Shown in pieces: positions 7,373-14,745 of a stretch of 27,759 nt of DNA. Positions within the stretch are counted from its first letter, which is position 1. The number at the start of each line of letters is the position of its first letter. The notes under the pieces were generated by a model that was given only the letters and a program-made list of their open reading frames with translations, was not told the origin of the DNA and made no database searches. The translations under genes were made by a program, and so were the position numbers. The stretch lies in contig JBOHDE010000019.1 in the NCBI GenBank assembly GCA_050699035.1, forward strand, positions 1-27,759, given 5' to 3'. This DNA comes from WHTB01 sp050699035. GTDB taxonomy: Bacteria > Actinomycetota > Actinomycetes > Propionibacteriales > Nocardioidaceae.

Positions 7373-7422
7373 GTCGCGTGACACGTCCCATGCGGCGTCG
7401 GGCCCACCCGTTGACACGCGAC
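7373..7422. repeat. 50-base element with terminal inverted repeats, copy 2
   Basis: It begins GTCGCGTGACA and ends TGACACGCGAC (10 of 11 paired) and keeps GCGTCGGGCCC in the centre. Copy 1 is at 6939-6988. Its right end lies 16 bases before the TTGACA of the likely tctA promoter, so it could act as an upstream regulator site for the transporter operon. Confidence 0.65.
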
Positions 7423-7437
7423 TGGTGGACACCCCTG

Positions 7438-7458
7438 TTGACAAATGGTTAGTCCATT
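7438..7458 (+). promoter_or_regulatory. Candidate promoter -35 and operator for the tct operon
   Basis: A consensus -35 hexamer, TTGACA (7438-7443), is followed at once by AATGGTTAGTCCATT (7444-7458). That sequence is an inverted repeat with perfect AATGG and CCATT arms around five bases. No good -10 is seen at 17 bases (AAACCT), so the promoter may depend on an activator. The operator position would suit a repressor blocking RNA polymerase. AATGGT is shared with three other unit heads, and the first ten bases of its TGGT core resemble the 2226 site (TGGTTAGTCC against TGGTCTGTCC). Confidence 0.5.
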
Positions 7459-7500
7459 GAAAACCTCAACTCGCAAGGGGACGAACGAAACGGGAGGCAG

Positions 7501-9027
7501 ATGCTTGACGCGCTAACGAGCAGCCTGACTCAGGTGCTGCAGCCAGAGACCCTGCTGCTGATGCTCCTCGGCGTCGGGATCGGCTTCGTGGTCGGCATTC
7601 TCCCCGGACTCGGCGGAGCGGTCACGTTGGCCCTGATGCTCCCGTTCACGTTCGACATGGACCCGGTGCAGGCCTTCGCGTTCCTGCTGGGAATGGCGGT
7701 CGTGACCGCGACCACCGGGGACATCACGTCGGTGCTGTTCGGCGTGCCCGGCGAGGCGACCTCGGCGGCGGCGGTGCTGGACGGCTACCCGCTCACCCGG
7801 CAGGGCCAGGGCGGCCGGGCGTTGGGCGCAGTGCTGTCGAGCTCCACCCTCGGCGCCCTCTTCGGGGCCCTCGTCCTCGCGGCCTCCATCCCGATCATGC
7901 GTCCCCTCGTACTCGCGCTCGGTCCGCCCGAGTTCTTCGCCCTCACGATGCTCGGGCTGACGTTCGTCGTCACGCTGTCGAGCGGCAACATGTTCAAAGG
8001 GTTCGTGATGGCGGCGCTCGGCCTGCTGGTCTCCCTGGTCGGCCTCGACCCACAACAGGGCGTGGAGCGCTACACCTTCGGCCAGCTCTACCTGTGGGAC
8101 GGCATCGGGCTGATCCCGCTCGTCGTGGGCCTGTTCGGCGGTGCCGAGGTGCTGCACATCATGCTGAACAAGAAGAGCATCGCGGCCGTCTCCACCGACG
8201 ACGCGACGCGGAGCTACTCCGCGGTGATGCGCGGCGTGCGAGACTCCTTCCGGCACTGGAAGGTGGTCACCCGGGCCAGCGCGATCGGTGTCGGCATCGG
8301 CATCGTGCCCGGCCTGGGTGGCACGGTCGCGCAGTTCATCGCGTACGGCCAGGCGCAGCAGAGCTCGAAGCACCCCGAGATGTTCGGCAAGGGGGCGATC
8401 GACGGGGTGATCGCGGCCGGCGCGACGAACAACGCCAAGGACGCCGGCTCGCTGATCCCGACCGTCGCCTTCGGGATCCCTTCCGGAGCCGGGTCCGCGG
8501 TGCTCCTCAGCGCGTTTCTGATCGTGGGCCTGAACCCCGGCCCCGAGATGCTCACGACGAGCCTCGACGTCACGTTCTCGATGGTCTGGGTGACGATCCT
8601 GGCCAACTTCGTCGCCGTCGCGATCGCGTTCGCCTTCCTCAAGCCGCTGACCCGGCTCACCACAATCTCCGGACCGCTGCTGGTGCCGTTCCTCGTGCTG
8701 CTGCTGGTCTTCGGTGCGTACACGTCGAGCAACAGCTTCAACGACATCTTCGTCATGCTCGGGGCGGCGGCCATCGGCGTCGCCTGCCTGCGGTGGAACT
8801 GGCCGCGGGTGCCGTTCCTGCTCGCCGCCGTCCTCGGCGCCCTGGCCGAGCGGTACCTCTTCCTCTCGTACTCCCTGTTCGGCTGGGACTGGCTCACCCG
8901 ACCCGGCGTCCTGATCCTGGCCGCCGTCTGCCTCGCCGCCCTGCTCCAGGCCGGCCGAATCAAGCGCCGGACCCGGCGGCTCCCCGACTCGGTGACGCGG
9001 CCGGCGAGGACCGGGGGCGCATCGTGA
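7501..9027 (+). CDS. tctA: Tripartite tricarboxylate transporter, large permease TctA
   Basis: 508 residues, the usual TctA size, with about 12 predicted membrane segments. Family hallmarks are GILPGLGGAVTLALMLPFTF (about 33-52), the TGDITSVLFGVPGEATSAA segment (about 77-95) and a second IVPGLGGTVAQFIAYG in the middle, which is the internal repeat of this family. TctA forms the transport path for an organic acid that is delivered by a TctC binding protein and driven by an ion gradient. The ATG at 7501 follows GGGAGG with good spacing. It heads a six-gene operon and its stop overlaps tctB (GTGA). Known substrates of the family include citrate, terephthalate and other aromatic acids. Here the substrate is unknown. 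Confidence 0.93.
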   Translation: MLDALTSSLTQVLQPETLLLMLLGVGIGFVVGILPGLGGAVTLALMLPFTFDMDPVQAFAFLLGMAVVTATTGDITSVLFGVPGEATSAAAVLDGYPLTRQGQGGRALGAVLSSSTLGALFGALVLAASIPIMRPLVLALGPPEFFALTMLGLTFVVTLSSGNMFKGFVMAALGLLVSLVGLDPQQGVERYTFGQLYLWDGIGLIPLVVGLFGGAEVLHIMLNKKSIAAVSTDDATRSYSAVMRGVRDSFRHWKVVTRASAIGVGIGIVPGLGGTVAQFIAYGQAQQSSKHPEMFGKGAIDGVIAAGATNNAKDAGSLIPTVAFGIPSGAGSAVLLSAFLIVGLNPGPEMLTTSLDVTFSMVWVTILANFVAVAIAFAFLKPLTRLTTISGPLLVPFLVLLLVFGAYTSSNSFNDIFVMLGAAAIGVACLRWNWPRVPFLLAAVLGALAERYLFLSYSLFGWDWLTRPGVLILAAVCLAALLQAGRIKRRTRRLPDSVTRPARTGGAS

Positions 9028-9587
9028 CCGCGCAGCCCGAGACGACCAGCGAGCCGAGGGCACGGGTCGGCCTGCCGGTCGGCGACCTGGTGCTGGGGAC
9101 GGGCACGCTGCTCGTGTTCGGCCTCGCCCTGCTCGCGACGTTCGAGTGGACGTTCCGCACCGCGCTCTTCCCGCGGATGGTGACCATCGCCGGCTCCGCG
9201 CTGACCGCGGGCTTCCTCGTCACCTGCGTCGTCCGCGGCCTGCGGAGAGTGCCGTCCCCCGACACGACGACCTCAGGGGTACGGGAGGACGGCGAGCAGC
9301 TGGTGGACGAGGACGAGGAGCACGACCACGAGGTCGAGTACGTGTACGCGACGGCCGGCCGCGCGGCCTGGACCCAGGCGCTGGCCTGGGTGGCCCTCTT
9401 CATCGTGCTGTTGTGGGTCACCGGGCTGTTCGTCGCGAGTGCCGTCTTCTCGTTCTGCTATCTCCGCTGGGGGGCGTCGCGGTCGTGGCTGTTCGCCGCC
9501 GTCTACGCCGTGGTGATGTCCGGCGTCCTCTACCTCGCCCTCAGCGTCGTGCTGGCCGTCTCCGTACCCGAGGGTTTGGCCGGATGA
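9024..9587 (+). CDS. tctB: Tripartite tricarboxylate transporter, small permease TctB
   Basis: 187 residues from a GTG at 9024 overlapping the tctA stop. Four hydrophobic segments can be read: about 25-43 (LVLGTGTLLVFGLALLAT), 54-73, 124-142 (WVALFIVLLWVTGLFVA) and 157-180. This is the standard four-helix plan of the weakly conserved TctB. Between helices 2 and 3 there is a strikingly acidic soluble loop containing EDGEQLVDEDEEHDHE, longer and more charged than I expect for this family. It partners TctA in the membrane. The call rests mainly on topology and on its position between tctA and tctC. Confidence 0.88.
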   Translation: MTAQPETTSEPRARVGLPVGDLVLGTGTLLVFGLALLATFEWTFRTALFPRMVTIAGSALTAGFLVTCVVRGLRRVPSPDTTTSGVREDGEQLVDEDEEHDHEVEYVYATAGRAAWTQALAWVALFIVLLWVTGLFVASAVFSFCYLRWGASRSWLFAAVYAVVMSGVLYLALSVVLAVSVPEGLAG

Positions 9588-9629
9588 CCGCCCGTCAGCA
9601 CCACCACACCACTCGAGAGGTCGGGTCAG

Positions 9630-10703
9630 ATGACTAGGTCGATCAGCTCCAGGAGATTGCTCAGCCACCCGAGGCCGGTGCTCGTCACGTCGGCCGTGCT
9701 GCTGGCCGTATTGCTGGCTGCGTGCGGGTCCAGCGGCGGCGACTCCGGTTCCGGCGACGCCGCCGGCGGCTGCGCCAGCCTCGAGGGTGAGGACATCACC
9801 CTCGTCGTGCCGTTCTCACCAGGCGGTGGGTACGACGCGTACGCGCGGATGATCGCGCCGGCCATGGGCGAGCAGGTCGGTGCCAAGGTGGTCGTCGAGA
9901 ACCAGCCCGGTGCGGGCGGTCTGCTCGCCCTGAACAACCTGCTGACCGCGGACGCCGACGGCACCACGATCGCGATCATGAACGGCATCGGGGCCGGCGG
10001 TGCCGCGCTGGCCGAGGCGGAGGGTGTCTCCTTCAAGCTGGATGAGCTGAGCTACCTCGGGCGGGTCGCCGGCGACTCGCAGATGATCGTGTCCAAAGGT
10101 GACAGCTCGCTGAAGACCTGGGACGACGTGATGGCCGCGAAGGACGTCCGCTTCGGCTCCACCGGCCCGGGTGCCTCGGACTTCGTCACCCCCTCCCTGC
10201 TGATCTCGGTGTTCGACCTGGACGCCGAGGTCGTGACCGGCTTCGACGGCTCCAGCGAGGTGGAGCTCGCCTTGCAGCAGGGCAGTGTCGATGCCATGTC
10301 CGGCCAGCTCGACAGCCGCCAGGCCGCGATCGAGAGCGGCGACCAGCAGGCCCTGCTCACCTTCGACCGGGAACGTCCGGACATCGCCGCCGACGTACCC
10401 ACGGCGTTGGAGCTCGACCTCGACGCCGAGCAGGCGCAGCTGATCGAGTCCCACCTCAACCTGCTGGATGTCGGTCGGCCGCTGGTCGGCCCACCGGACA
10501 TGGAGGCCGACGCCCTCGGCTGCCTGCGCGACGCCCTGGGCGCGACGGTGGAGGATCCTGAGGTCCTCGAGGAGGCGAAGGCCAGTGAGCGGCCGTTCAA
10601 CTACCTGTCCGGGGAGGAGCTCGACGAGGTGATCGACGGCCTGCTGGACGCCCCTGACGACTACGTCGCCGTGCTGAAGGACTCGTTCACCACATCGCCG
10701 TGA
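9630..10703 (+). CDS. tctC: TctC-type solute-binding lipoprotein 1
   Basis: 357 residues. The N-terminus has Arg residues, a hydrophobic run and a lipobox LAAC with the lipidated Cys at about 32, followed by a Gly/Ser linker. The mature part begins ITLVVPFSPGGGYDAYAR and continues VVVENQPGAGGLLALNNL. These are signature segments of the TctC/Bug family, which clamps a carboxylate of the ligand. Its job is to catch the substrate outside the cell and hand it to TctAB. It lies 42 bases after tctB and overlaps the next gene (GTGA). A second tctC paralogue occurs in the same operon at 12535. Confidence 0.92.
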   Translation: MTRSISSRRLLSHPRPVLVTSAVLLAVLLAACGSSGGDSGSGDAAGGCASLEGEDITLVVPFSPGGGYDAYARMIAPAMGEQVGAKVVVENQPGAGGLLALNNLLTADADGTTIAIMNGIGAGGAALAEAEGVSFKLDELSYLGRVAGDSQMIVSKGDSSLKTWDDVMAAKDVRFGSTGPGASDFVTPSLLISVFDLDAEVVTGFDGSSEVELALQQGSVDAMSGQLDSRQAAIESGDQQALLTFDRERPDIAADVPTALELDLDAEQAQLIESHLNLLDVGRPLVGPPDMEADALGCLRDALGATVEDPEVLEEAKASERPFNYLSGEELDEVIDGLLDAPDDYVAVLKDSFTTSP

Positions 10704-12505
10704 CGACATTCCGATACCGAGAGCGCGAGGTGGGTGTGGAGGACGTCGAGCTTCCCGTCCGCCCGGTCGATGCCGACGTGGCGCCGGCCTGGGGCAGCGA
10801 CGTCATCGTGGACGTCCTCCGCGCGCTCGACGTGCCCTACCTGCCGCTGAACCCGGGGTCGTCCTTCCGCGGCCTGCACGACTCCGTCGTCAACTACGGC
10901 GGCAACCGGGCGCCGCAGCTGCTGCTGTGCCTGCACGAGGAGATCGCCGTCTCGCTGGCGAACGGCTGGGCCAAGGCGACCGGACGGCTCGGCGTGGCCG
11001 CGGTGCACGACCTGGTCGGTCTGATGCACGCCTCGATGGCGGTGTACGACGCGTTCTGCGACCGGACGCCGCTGCTCGTCCTCGGTGGAAGTGGACCGGC
11101 GGACCCGGCGCTTCGTCGTCCGATCGACTGGGTGCACTCGGCGAACACCCAGGCCGGGCTGGTCCGCGACTTCGTCGTGTGGGACGCCGAGCCGACCACG
11201 CCGCAGGCGTTCGTGTCCGACACGGTGCGGTGTGCCCAGCGGTCGATGTCGGTGCCGAAAGGACCGGTGTACATCTCCCTGGATGCCGGCGTCCAGGAGG
11301 CCGAGCTCGCCGAGCCGGTGGTGATGCCCGACCTCCGGCTGCGGGCGCCGACGCCCACCATCGCAGCGCCAGCCGCGGCGGTCGAGGAAGCCGCCGAGCT
11401 GCTCGCCGCCGCCCAGCGTCCGGTCGTCGTCGCGGGCCGGGTCGGGCTGGACCCGGCCGCGACCGCGGTCGTCACCGAGGTGGTCGAGCTGCTCGGCGCT
11501 GCCTACCGGGATGCCCGCAGCACCGTCGTGATGCCGACGACGCACCCGCAGAACTGCACCGGCGACCCCGAGCTGGTCCGGGAGGCCGACGTCGTCCTCG
11601 CGATCGACGTCACCGACCTGAACAGCCTGCTCCGGACCCAGTCCAAGGGCGCCCGCGGAAGCGCGCTCGCGCCGGCGGCCCGGCCGCGCGTCGTCGACCT
11701 GTCGTACGGCACGCTCGGCCTGACGTCGTGGAGCAACGTGCAAGCCGAGGCCGTCGACCGCGACGTACACCTGCTGGCCGAGCCGCTGCACGGCCTGCGG
11801 CAGCTCGTCGAGGAGCTGCGACCGCGCGTCGACGCTGGAGAGCAAGAGCGTCGGGCCGCGGGGGTACGCGAGCGCGCCGGGCGGCTGCGGCAGACCCAGC
11901 GGCAGACCCTGGCCGAGCACTGGGACGACCGGCCGATCTCCCAGGCCAGGCTGGTCGCCGAGCTGTGGGGAGCGGTTCGACACGTGGACCACCTGCTGTG
12001 CCTCCGCAACACCAGGAGCTGGCCCGACGGCATCTGGGAGTTCGCCGGCTCCGGCACGTACCTGGGAGCGCCGACCGGGGGCGGGGTGGGATACGGGCCG
12101 GGTGCGTTGGTGGGAGGCGCGCTCGCCGCCCGTGACCGCGGACAGCTCGGCGTGGGGATCATCGGCGACGGCGACCTGATGATGGCCCCAGGTGCGCTGT
12201 GGACTGCCGCGCACTACCGCATCCCGGCGCTGGTCGTCGTCAACGACAACAGCTCGTTCTACAACGACGAGCCGCACCAGGCCGCGGTGGCGCGGCAGCG
12301 CGGTCGACCCGAGGAGAACAGCTGGATCGGGATGCGCATCGACGAGCCGGGCGTCGACATCGCCGGCCTCGCCCGGTCCTACGGCTGCGTCGGGCTCGGC
12401 CCGGTCGAGGACCCCGACGACCTGCCCGGCGTACTCACCGACGCGGTGCGCCAGGCCACCCAAGGAGCCACCGTCGTCGTGCACGTACGGACGGCGCGCG
12501 GATGA
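10700..12505 (+). CDS. ThDP-dependent enzyme, acetolactate synthase/benzoylformate decarboxylase superfamily (copy 1)
   Basis: 601 residues from GTG 10700, overlapping the tctC stop. It has the full three-domain plan. The PYR domain carries the catalytic Glu in LHEEIAVSLANGWAKATG (E80). A central domain follows. The PP domain has the ThDP/Mg motif from GDG (489-491) to NDN (515-517). The family decarboxylates or ligates 2-oxo acids and related substrates. The signature NPGSSFRGLHDS (about 51-62) is shared with the second ThDP protein of this window (14746-16500), showing that they are paralogues of one subfamily. A reaction cannot be given. It sits inside the transporter operon between the two tctC genes, so it probably acts on the imported compound. 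Confidence 0.85.
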   Translation: MTTFRYREREVGVEDVELPVRPVDADVAPAWGSDVIVDVLRALDVPYLPLNPGSSFRGLHDSVVNYGGNRAPQLLLCLHEEIAVSLANGWAKATGRLGVAAVHDLVGLMHASMAVYDAFCDRTPLLVLGGSGPADPALRRPIDWVHSANTQAGLVRDFVVWDAEPTTPQAFVSDTVRCAQRSMSVPKGPVYISLDAGVQEAELAEPVVMPDLRLRAPTPTIAAPAAAVEEAAELLAAAQRPVVVAGRVGLDPAATAVVTEVVELLGAAYRDARSTVVMPTTHPQNCTGDPELVREADVVLAIDVTDLNSLLRTQSKGARGSALAPAARPRVVDLSYGTLGLTSWSNVQAEAVDRDVHLLAEPLHGLRQLVEELRPRVDAGEQERRAAGVRERAGRLRQTQRQTLAEHWDDRPISQARLVAELWGAVRHVDHLLCLRNTRSWPDGIWEFAGSGTYLGAPTGGGVGYGPGALVGGALAARDRGQLGVGIIGDGDLMMAPGALWTAAHYRIPALVVVNDNSSFYNDEPHQAAVARQRGRPEENSWIGMRIDEPGVDIAGLARSYGCVGLGPVEDPDDLPGVLTDAVRQATQGATVVVHVRTARG

Positions 12506-12534
12506 GCGCCCGAACCCCACGAACGGAGACCGGT

Positions 12535-13578
12535 ATGACATTCGTGACCGAGACCAGGCGGCGCACCGCCACCCTGGCGAGCTGCCTGGCCGTGCTCGCC
12601 GTCACTGCCTGCGGTGGCGGTGGTGGCGGCTCCGGAGCAGGCGACGACGGCGCGAAGGCGTACGAGGGCGAGACGATCGACTTCGTCGTTCCGTACGAGC
12701 CGGGCGGTGGCTACGACGTGTACGCACGAGCGGTCGGCCCGTACCTGGCCGAGTGCCTCGGCGCGACCGTCGTGGTGAAGAACGAGCCGGGGGCCGGTGG
12801 CCTGCGCGCGACCGCGGAGACGGCGGCGGCCAAGCCGGACGAGAACCGGATCCAGATCCTCAACACGGTCGGCGTGGTCTCCGCCCAGATCGCCGAGGCC
12901 GAGGGTGCGCACTTCGACCTCAACAAGTTCTCCTGGCTGGGCCGGCTGTCCTCCCCGCCGAACGTGCTGGTCGTCGGCACCGACAGCCCGATCGAGTCGT
13001 TCGACGACATCGTGAACAGCTCGGAGGAGCTGCGCTTCGTGGCCCAGGGCCCGGGGGCCAACGACTTCATCAACCCCAACATCCTGGGCGCGGCGTACGG
13101 CTTCCCCTTCAAGATCATCACCGGCTTCGCCGGCTCTCCCGAGGCCCGGGCGTCGGTGGTCGCCGGCGACGCAGATGCGCACATCCTGCCCGTCGACAGC
13201 CAGCTCGAGGCGATCGAGGCCGGCGACGTACGACCCATCGTGACGATCGACAAGGAGCCCGACCCGCTGCTCCCGGACGTGCCGACGGTGTATGACACCC
13301 CGCCGGAGAACCCGGACGGCCAGGAGGTCATCGACAACCTGGTCGCGATGAGCCTGACCGGACGCGGCGTGGTCGCACCTCCCGGGCTGGACAAGGAGAA
13401 GCTGGCCGCCCTGCGGGACGGTCTGGCGTGTGCGACGAGCGACGAGAAGCTGGTCGCGGACCTCGAGTCGCAGAAGCGGCCGCTGGCCGTCCTGGACGGC
13501 GAGGAGACGGCTGAGCTGGTCGCCGACGTCCTCGACTCGCCGGAGTCGTTCCAGGACCTGGTACGAGACAGCTACTGA
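12535..13578 (+). CDS. tctC: TctC-type solute-binding lipoprotein 2
   Basis: 347 residues from ATG 12535, which has GGAG six bases upstream. An in-frame ATG at 12502 overlaps the previous stop, but gives a longer, polar leader. The signal peptide has RRR, a hydrophobic run and the lipobox VTAC (Cys 26), followed by a Gly-rich linker. The mature part contains IDFVVPYEPGGGYDVYAR and VVVKNEPGAGGLRATAET, the TctC/Bug signatures. It is clearly paralogous to the 9630 gene. Two binding proteins with one TctAB pair suggest two related ligands for the same channel. Its stop overlaps the next gene (TGATG). Confidence 0.9.
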   Translation: MTFVTETRRRTATLASCLAVLAVTACGGGGGGSGAGDDGAKAYEGETIDFVVPYEPGGGYDVYARAVGPYLAECLGATVVVKNEPGAGGLRATAETAAAKPDENRIQILNTVGVVSAQIAEAEGAHFDLNKFSWLGRLSSPPNVLVVGTDSPIESFDDIVNSSEELRFVAQGPGANDFINPNILGAAYGFPFKIITGFAGSPEARASVVAGDADAHILPVDSQLEAIEAGDVRPIVTIDKEPDPLLPDVPTVYDTPPENPDGQEVIDNLVAMSLTGRGVVAPPGLDKEKLAALRDGLACATSDEKLVADLESQKRPLAVLDGEETAELVADVLDSPESFQDLVRDSY

Positions 13579-14576
13579 TGGACAAGCTGACGCTCGCGAT
13601 CGCCGACTACGACCGGGTGGCGGCGCTCGCCGACGGACGGGTCAATCCGGAGGGCTTCGACCTCGACGTGCAGACGCTGGCGCCCAGCGAGACCTTCTAC
13701 CGGATGCTGAAGGAGGACGCCTTCGACATCAGCGAGATGTCGCTGTCGTCGTTCCTGATCGCGCGGGAGCAGGGCAAGGAGTGGACCGCGATCCCGGTTT
13801 TCCCTTACCGGACTGCGTTCCACGTCAACGTGTACGTCAACGAGGCCGCCGGCATCGTCGACCCGGGCGACCTCGCCGGCAAGCGGTTCGGCCTCACGGA
13901 GTACCAGGTGACCGCCGCGTTGTGGGCGCGTGGTGTCCTGCAGCACGAGTTCGGCTTGGACCTGCGGGAGGTCGAGTGGTTCGTCGAGCGGTCGCAGGCG
14001 CTCAGCCACGGCGGTGAGACCCGCTTCGTCCCGCCGCCGGGGATCCGGATCACCGAGATCGGACCGGATGACACGCTGGCCGCGATGGTGGTCGACGGCC
14101 GGCTCGACGCGGCGCTGCCCAGCCCGTACCCGCGGATGGCGTCTCGGCTGAACCGGACCGACGAGGCCGAGCTGGCCCGGATGCCGGGGGTCGCGCGGCT
14201 GTTCCCCGACCCGGCGGCCGAGGTCGACCGCTTCTTCGACAAGTACGGCTACCTGCACCTCAACCACACGGTCGTGATCCAGAACCGGGTGCTGCACGAG
14301 CTGCCAGACCTGCCGCGGCGGCTGATGGCGGCCTTCACACAGGCGAAGGACCTCGCGTACGACGGTTTGGAGCGGCTGCGCAAGTCGAGCCTGGTATCGG
14401 GGGCGTTGCTGGTGGAGGCGCAACGGCGTCGGTACGGGGACGACCCGTTCCCGTACGGCCTGGCGGCCAACCGTCAGGCGCTCGAGGCGCTGGTCAGCTA
14501 CTCCGCGGAGCAGGGCCTGATCGCATCGGCGCCGCCGGTCGAGGAGCTGTTCGGGGAGTCCACCCGCGACACGTGA
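13578..14576 (+). CDS. 4,5-dihydroxyphthalate decarboxylase-like protein (NMT1/periplasmic-binding fold)
   Basis: 332 residues with no signal peptide, so it is cytoplasmic. The opening LTLAIADYDRVAALADGRV and then PEGFDLDV, FYRMLKEDAFDISEMSLSS and LAGKRFGLTEYQVTAA match the Pht5 type of 4,5-dihydroxyphthalate decarboxylase and its binding-protein-like relatives. Length agrees with the family. Pht5 releases CO2 from 4,5-dihydroxyphthalate to give protocatechuate, which the pca genes at 19838-25270 would consume. However, many family members in actinobacteria sit in other pathways and have no proven activity, and no phthalate oxygenase is present here. It is last in the tct operon. Family call fairly firm, reaction tentative. 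Confidence 0.72.
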   Translation: MDKLTLAIADYDRVAALADGRVNPEGFDLDVQTLAPSETFYRMLKEDAFDISEMSLSSFLIAREQGKEWTAIPVFPYRTAFHVNVYVNEAAGIVDPGDLAGKRFGLTEYQVTAALWARGVLQHEFGLDLREVEWFVERSQALSHGGETRFVPPPGIRITEIGPDDTLAAMVVDGRLDAALPSPYPRMASRLNRTDEAELARMPGVARLFPDPAAEVDRFFDKYGYLHLNHTVVIQNRVLHELPDLPRRLMAAFTQAKDLAYDGLERLRKSSLVSGALLVEAQRRRYGDDPFPYGLAANRQALEALVSYSAEQGLIASAPPVEELFGESTRDT

Positions 14577-14607
14577 GCCAGTGCGGACCGCGCCGTTTGC
14601 CAGGTGC

Positions 14608-14682
14608 AAAATTGCCCAATTGGGCAAAGTTCGACCCGGATCCGCGGATGTGAGGTGGAATTTTGCCCAATTGGGCAATTTT
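14608..14682. terminator. Paired TTGCCCAATTGGGCAA palindromes between converging genes
   Basis: The perfect 16-base palindrome TTGCCCAATTGGGCAA occurs at 14612-14627 and again at 14663-14678. With their A/T flanks, the two copies are inverted relative to each other over 21 bases (14608-14628 against 14662-14682), enclosing 33 bases. The second copy is followed by TTTT on the plus strand; the first is preceded by AAAA, giving a T-run for the minus strand. It lies between the ends of two converging operons, so a bidirectional terminator is a sensible reading. A third copy begins at 27741, which suggests a repeat family. Confidence 0.6.
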
Positions 14683-14745
14683 CGACGTCGGAGTCTGCCG
14701 CCGCCCACTGCTGGCCAGTTCCGTGGTCCGCCCCACGGAGAGCGG

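Larger units (their letters stand above)
6530..7500. other. Long divergent intergenic region, rich in repeats
   Basis: About 970 bases between the minus-strand bicupin and plus-strand tctA. Several open frames cross it on both strands, but none has a ribosome binding site, a recognisable domain or normal amino-acid composition (mostly Arg, Ser, Pro and Thr). What it does hold is structure: operator candidates at both ends (6600-6620 and 7444-7458), a 26-base palindrome with a nearby half-copy (6765-6834), a 22-base-arm hairpin (7023-7082), a 31-base tandem repeat (7133-7195), and two related 50-base elements (6939-6988 and 7373-7422). It may be a control region, a landing site for dispersed palindromic repeats, or the remains of a lost gene. 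Confidence 0.75.

Noticed and set aside
6712..7452. Open frames on both strands in the 6530-7500 region, possibly a decayed gene
   Set aside because: No ribosome binding sites, no domain, and composition unlike the neighbours. A few peptides look protein-like but they coincide with the palindromes.
7513..9063. Minus-strand open frame of 516 codons
   Set aside because: Antisense to tctA; its composition is rich in Gln, Glu, His and Arg, as expected for the reverse of a membrane protein gene.
10661..12541. Long minus-strand open frame of 626 codons
   Set aside because: Antisense to the ThDP enzyme with its intact catalytic motifs; no domain is recognisable.
13578..14576. ABC-transporter periplasmic binding protein
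   Set aside because: No signal peptide or lipobox and no ABC genes nearby; the opening segments fit the dihydroxyphthalate decarboxylase-like group.
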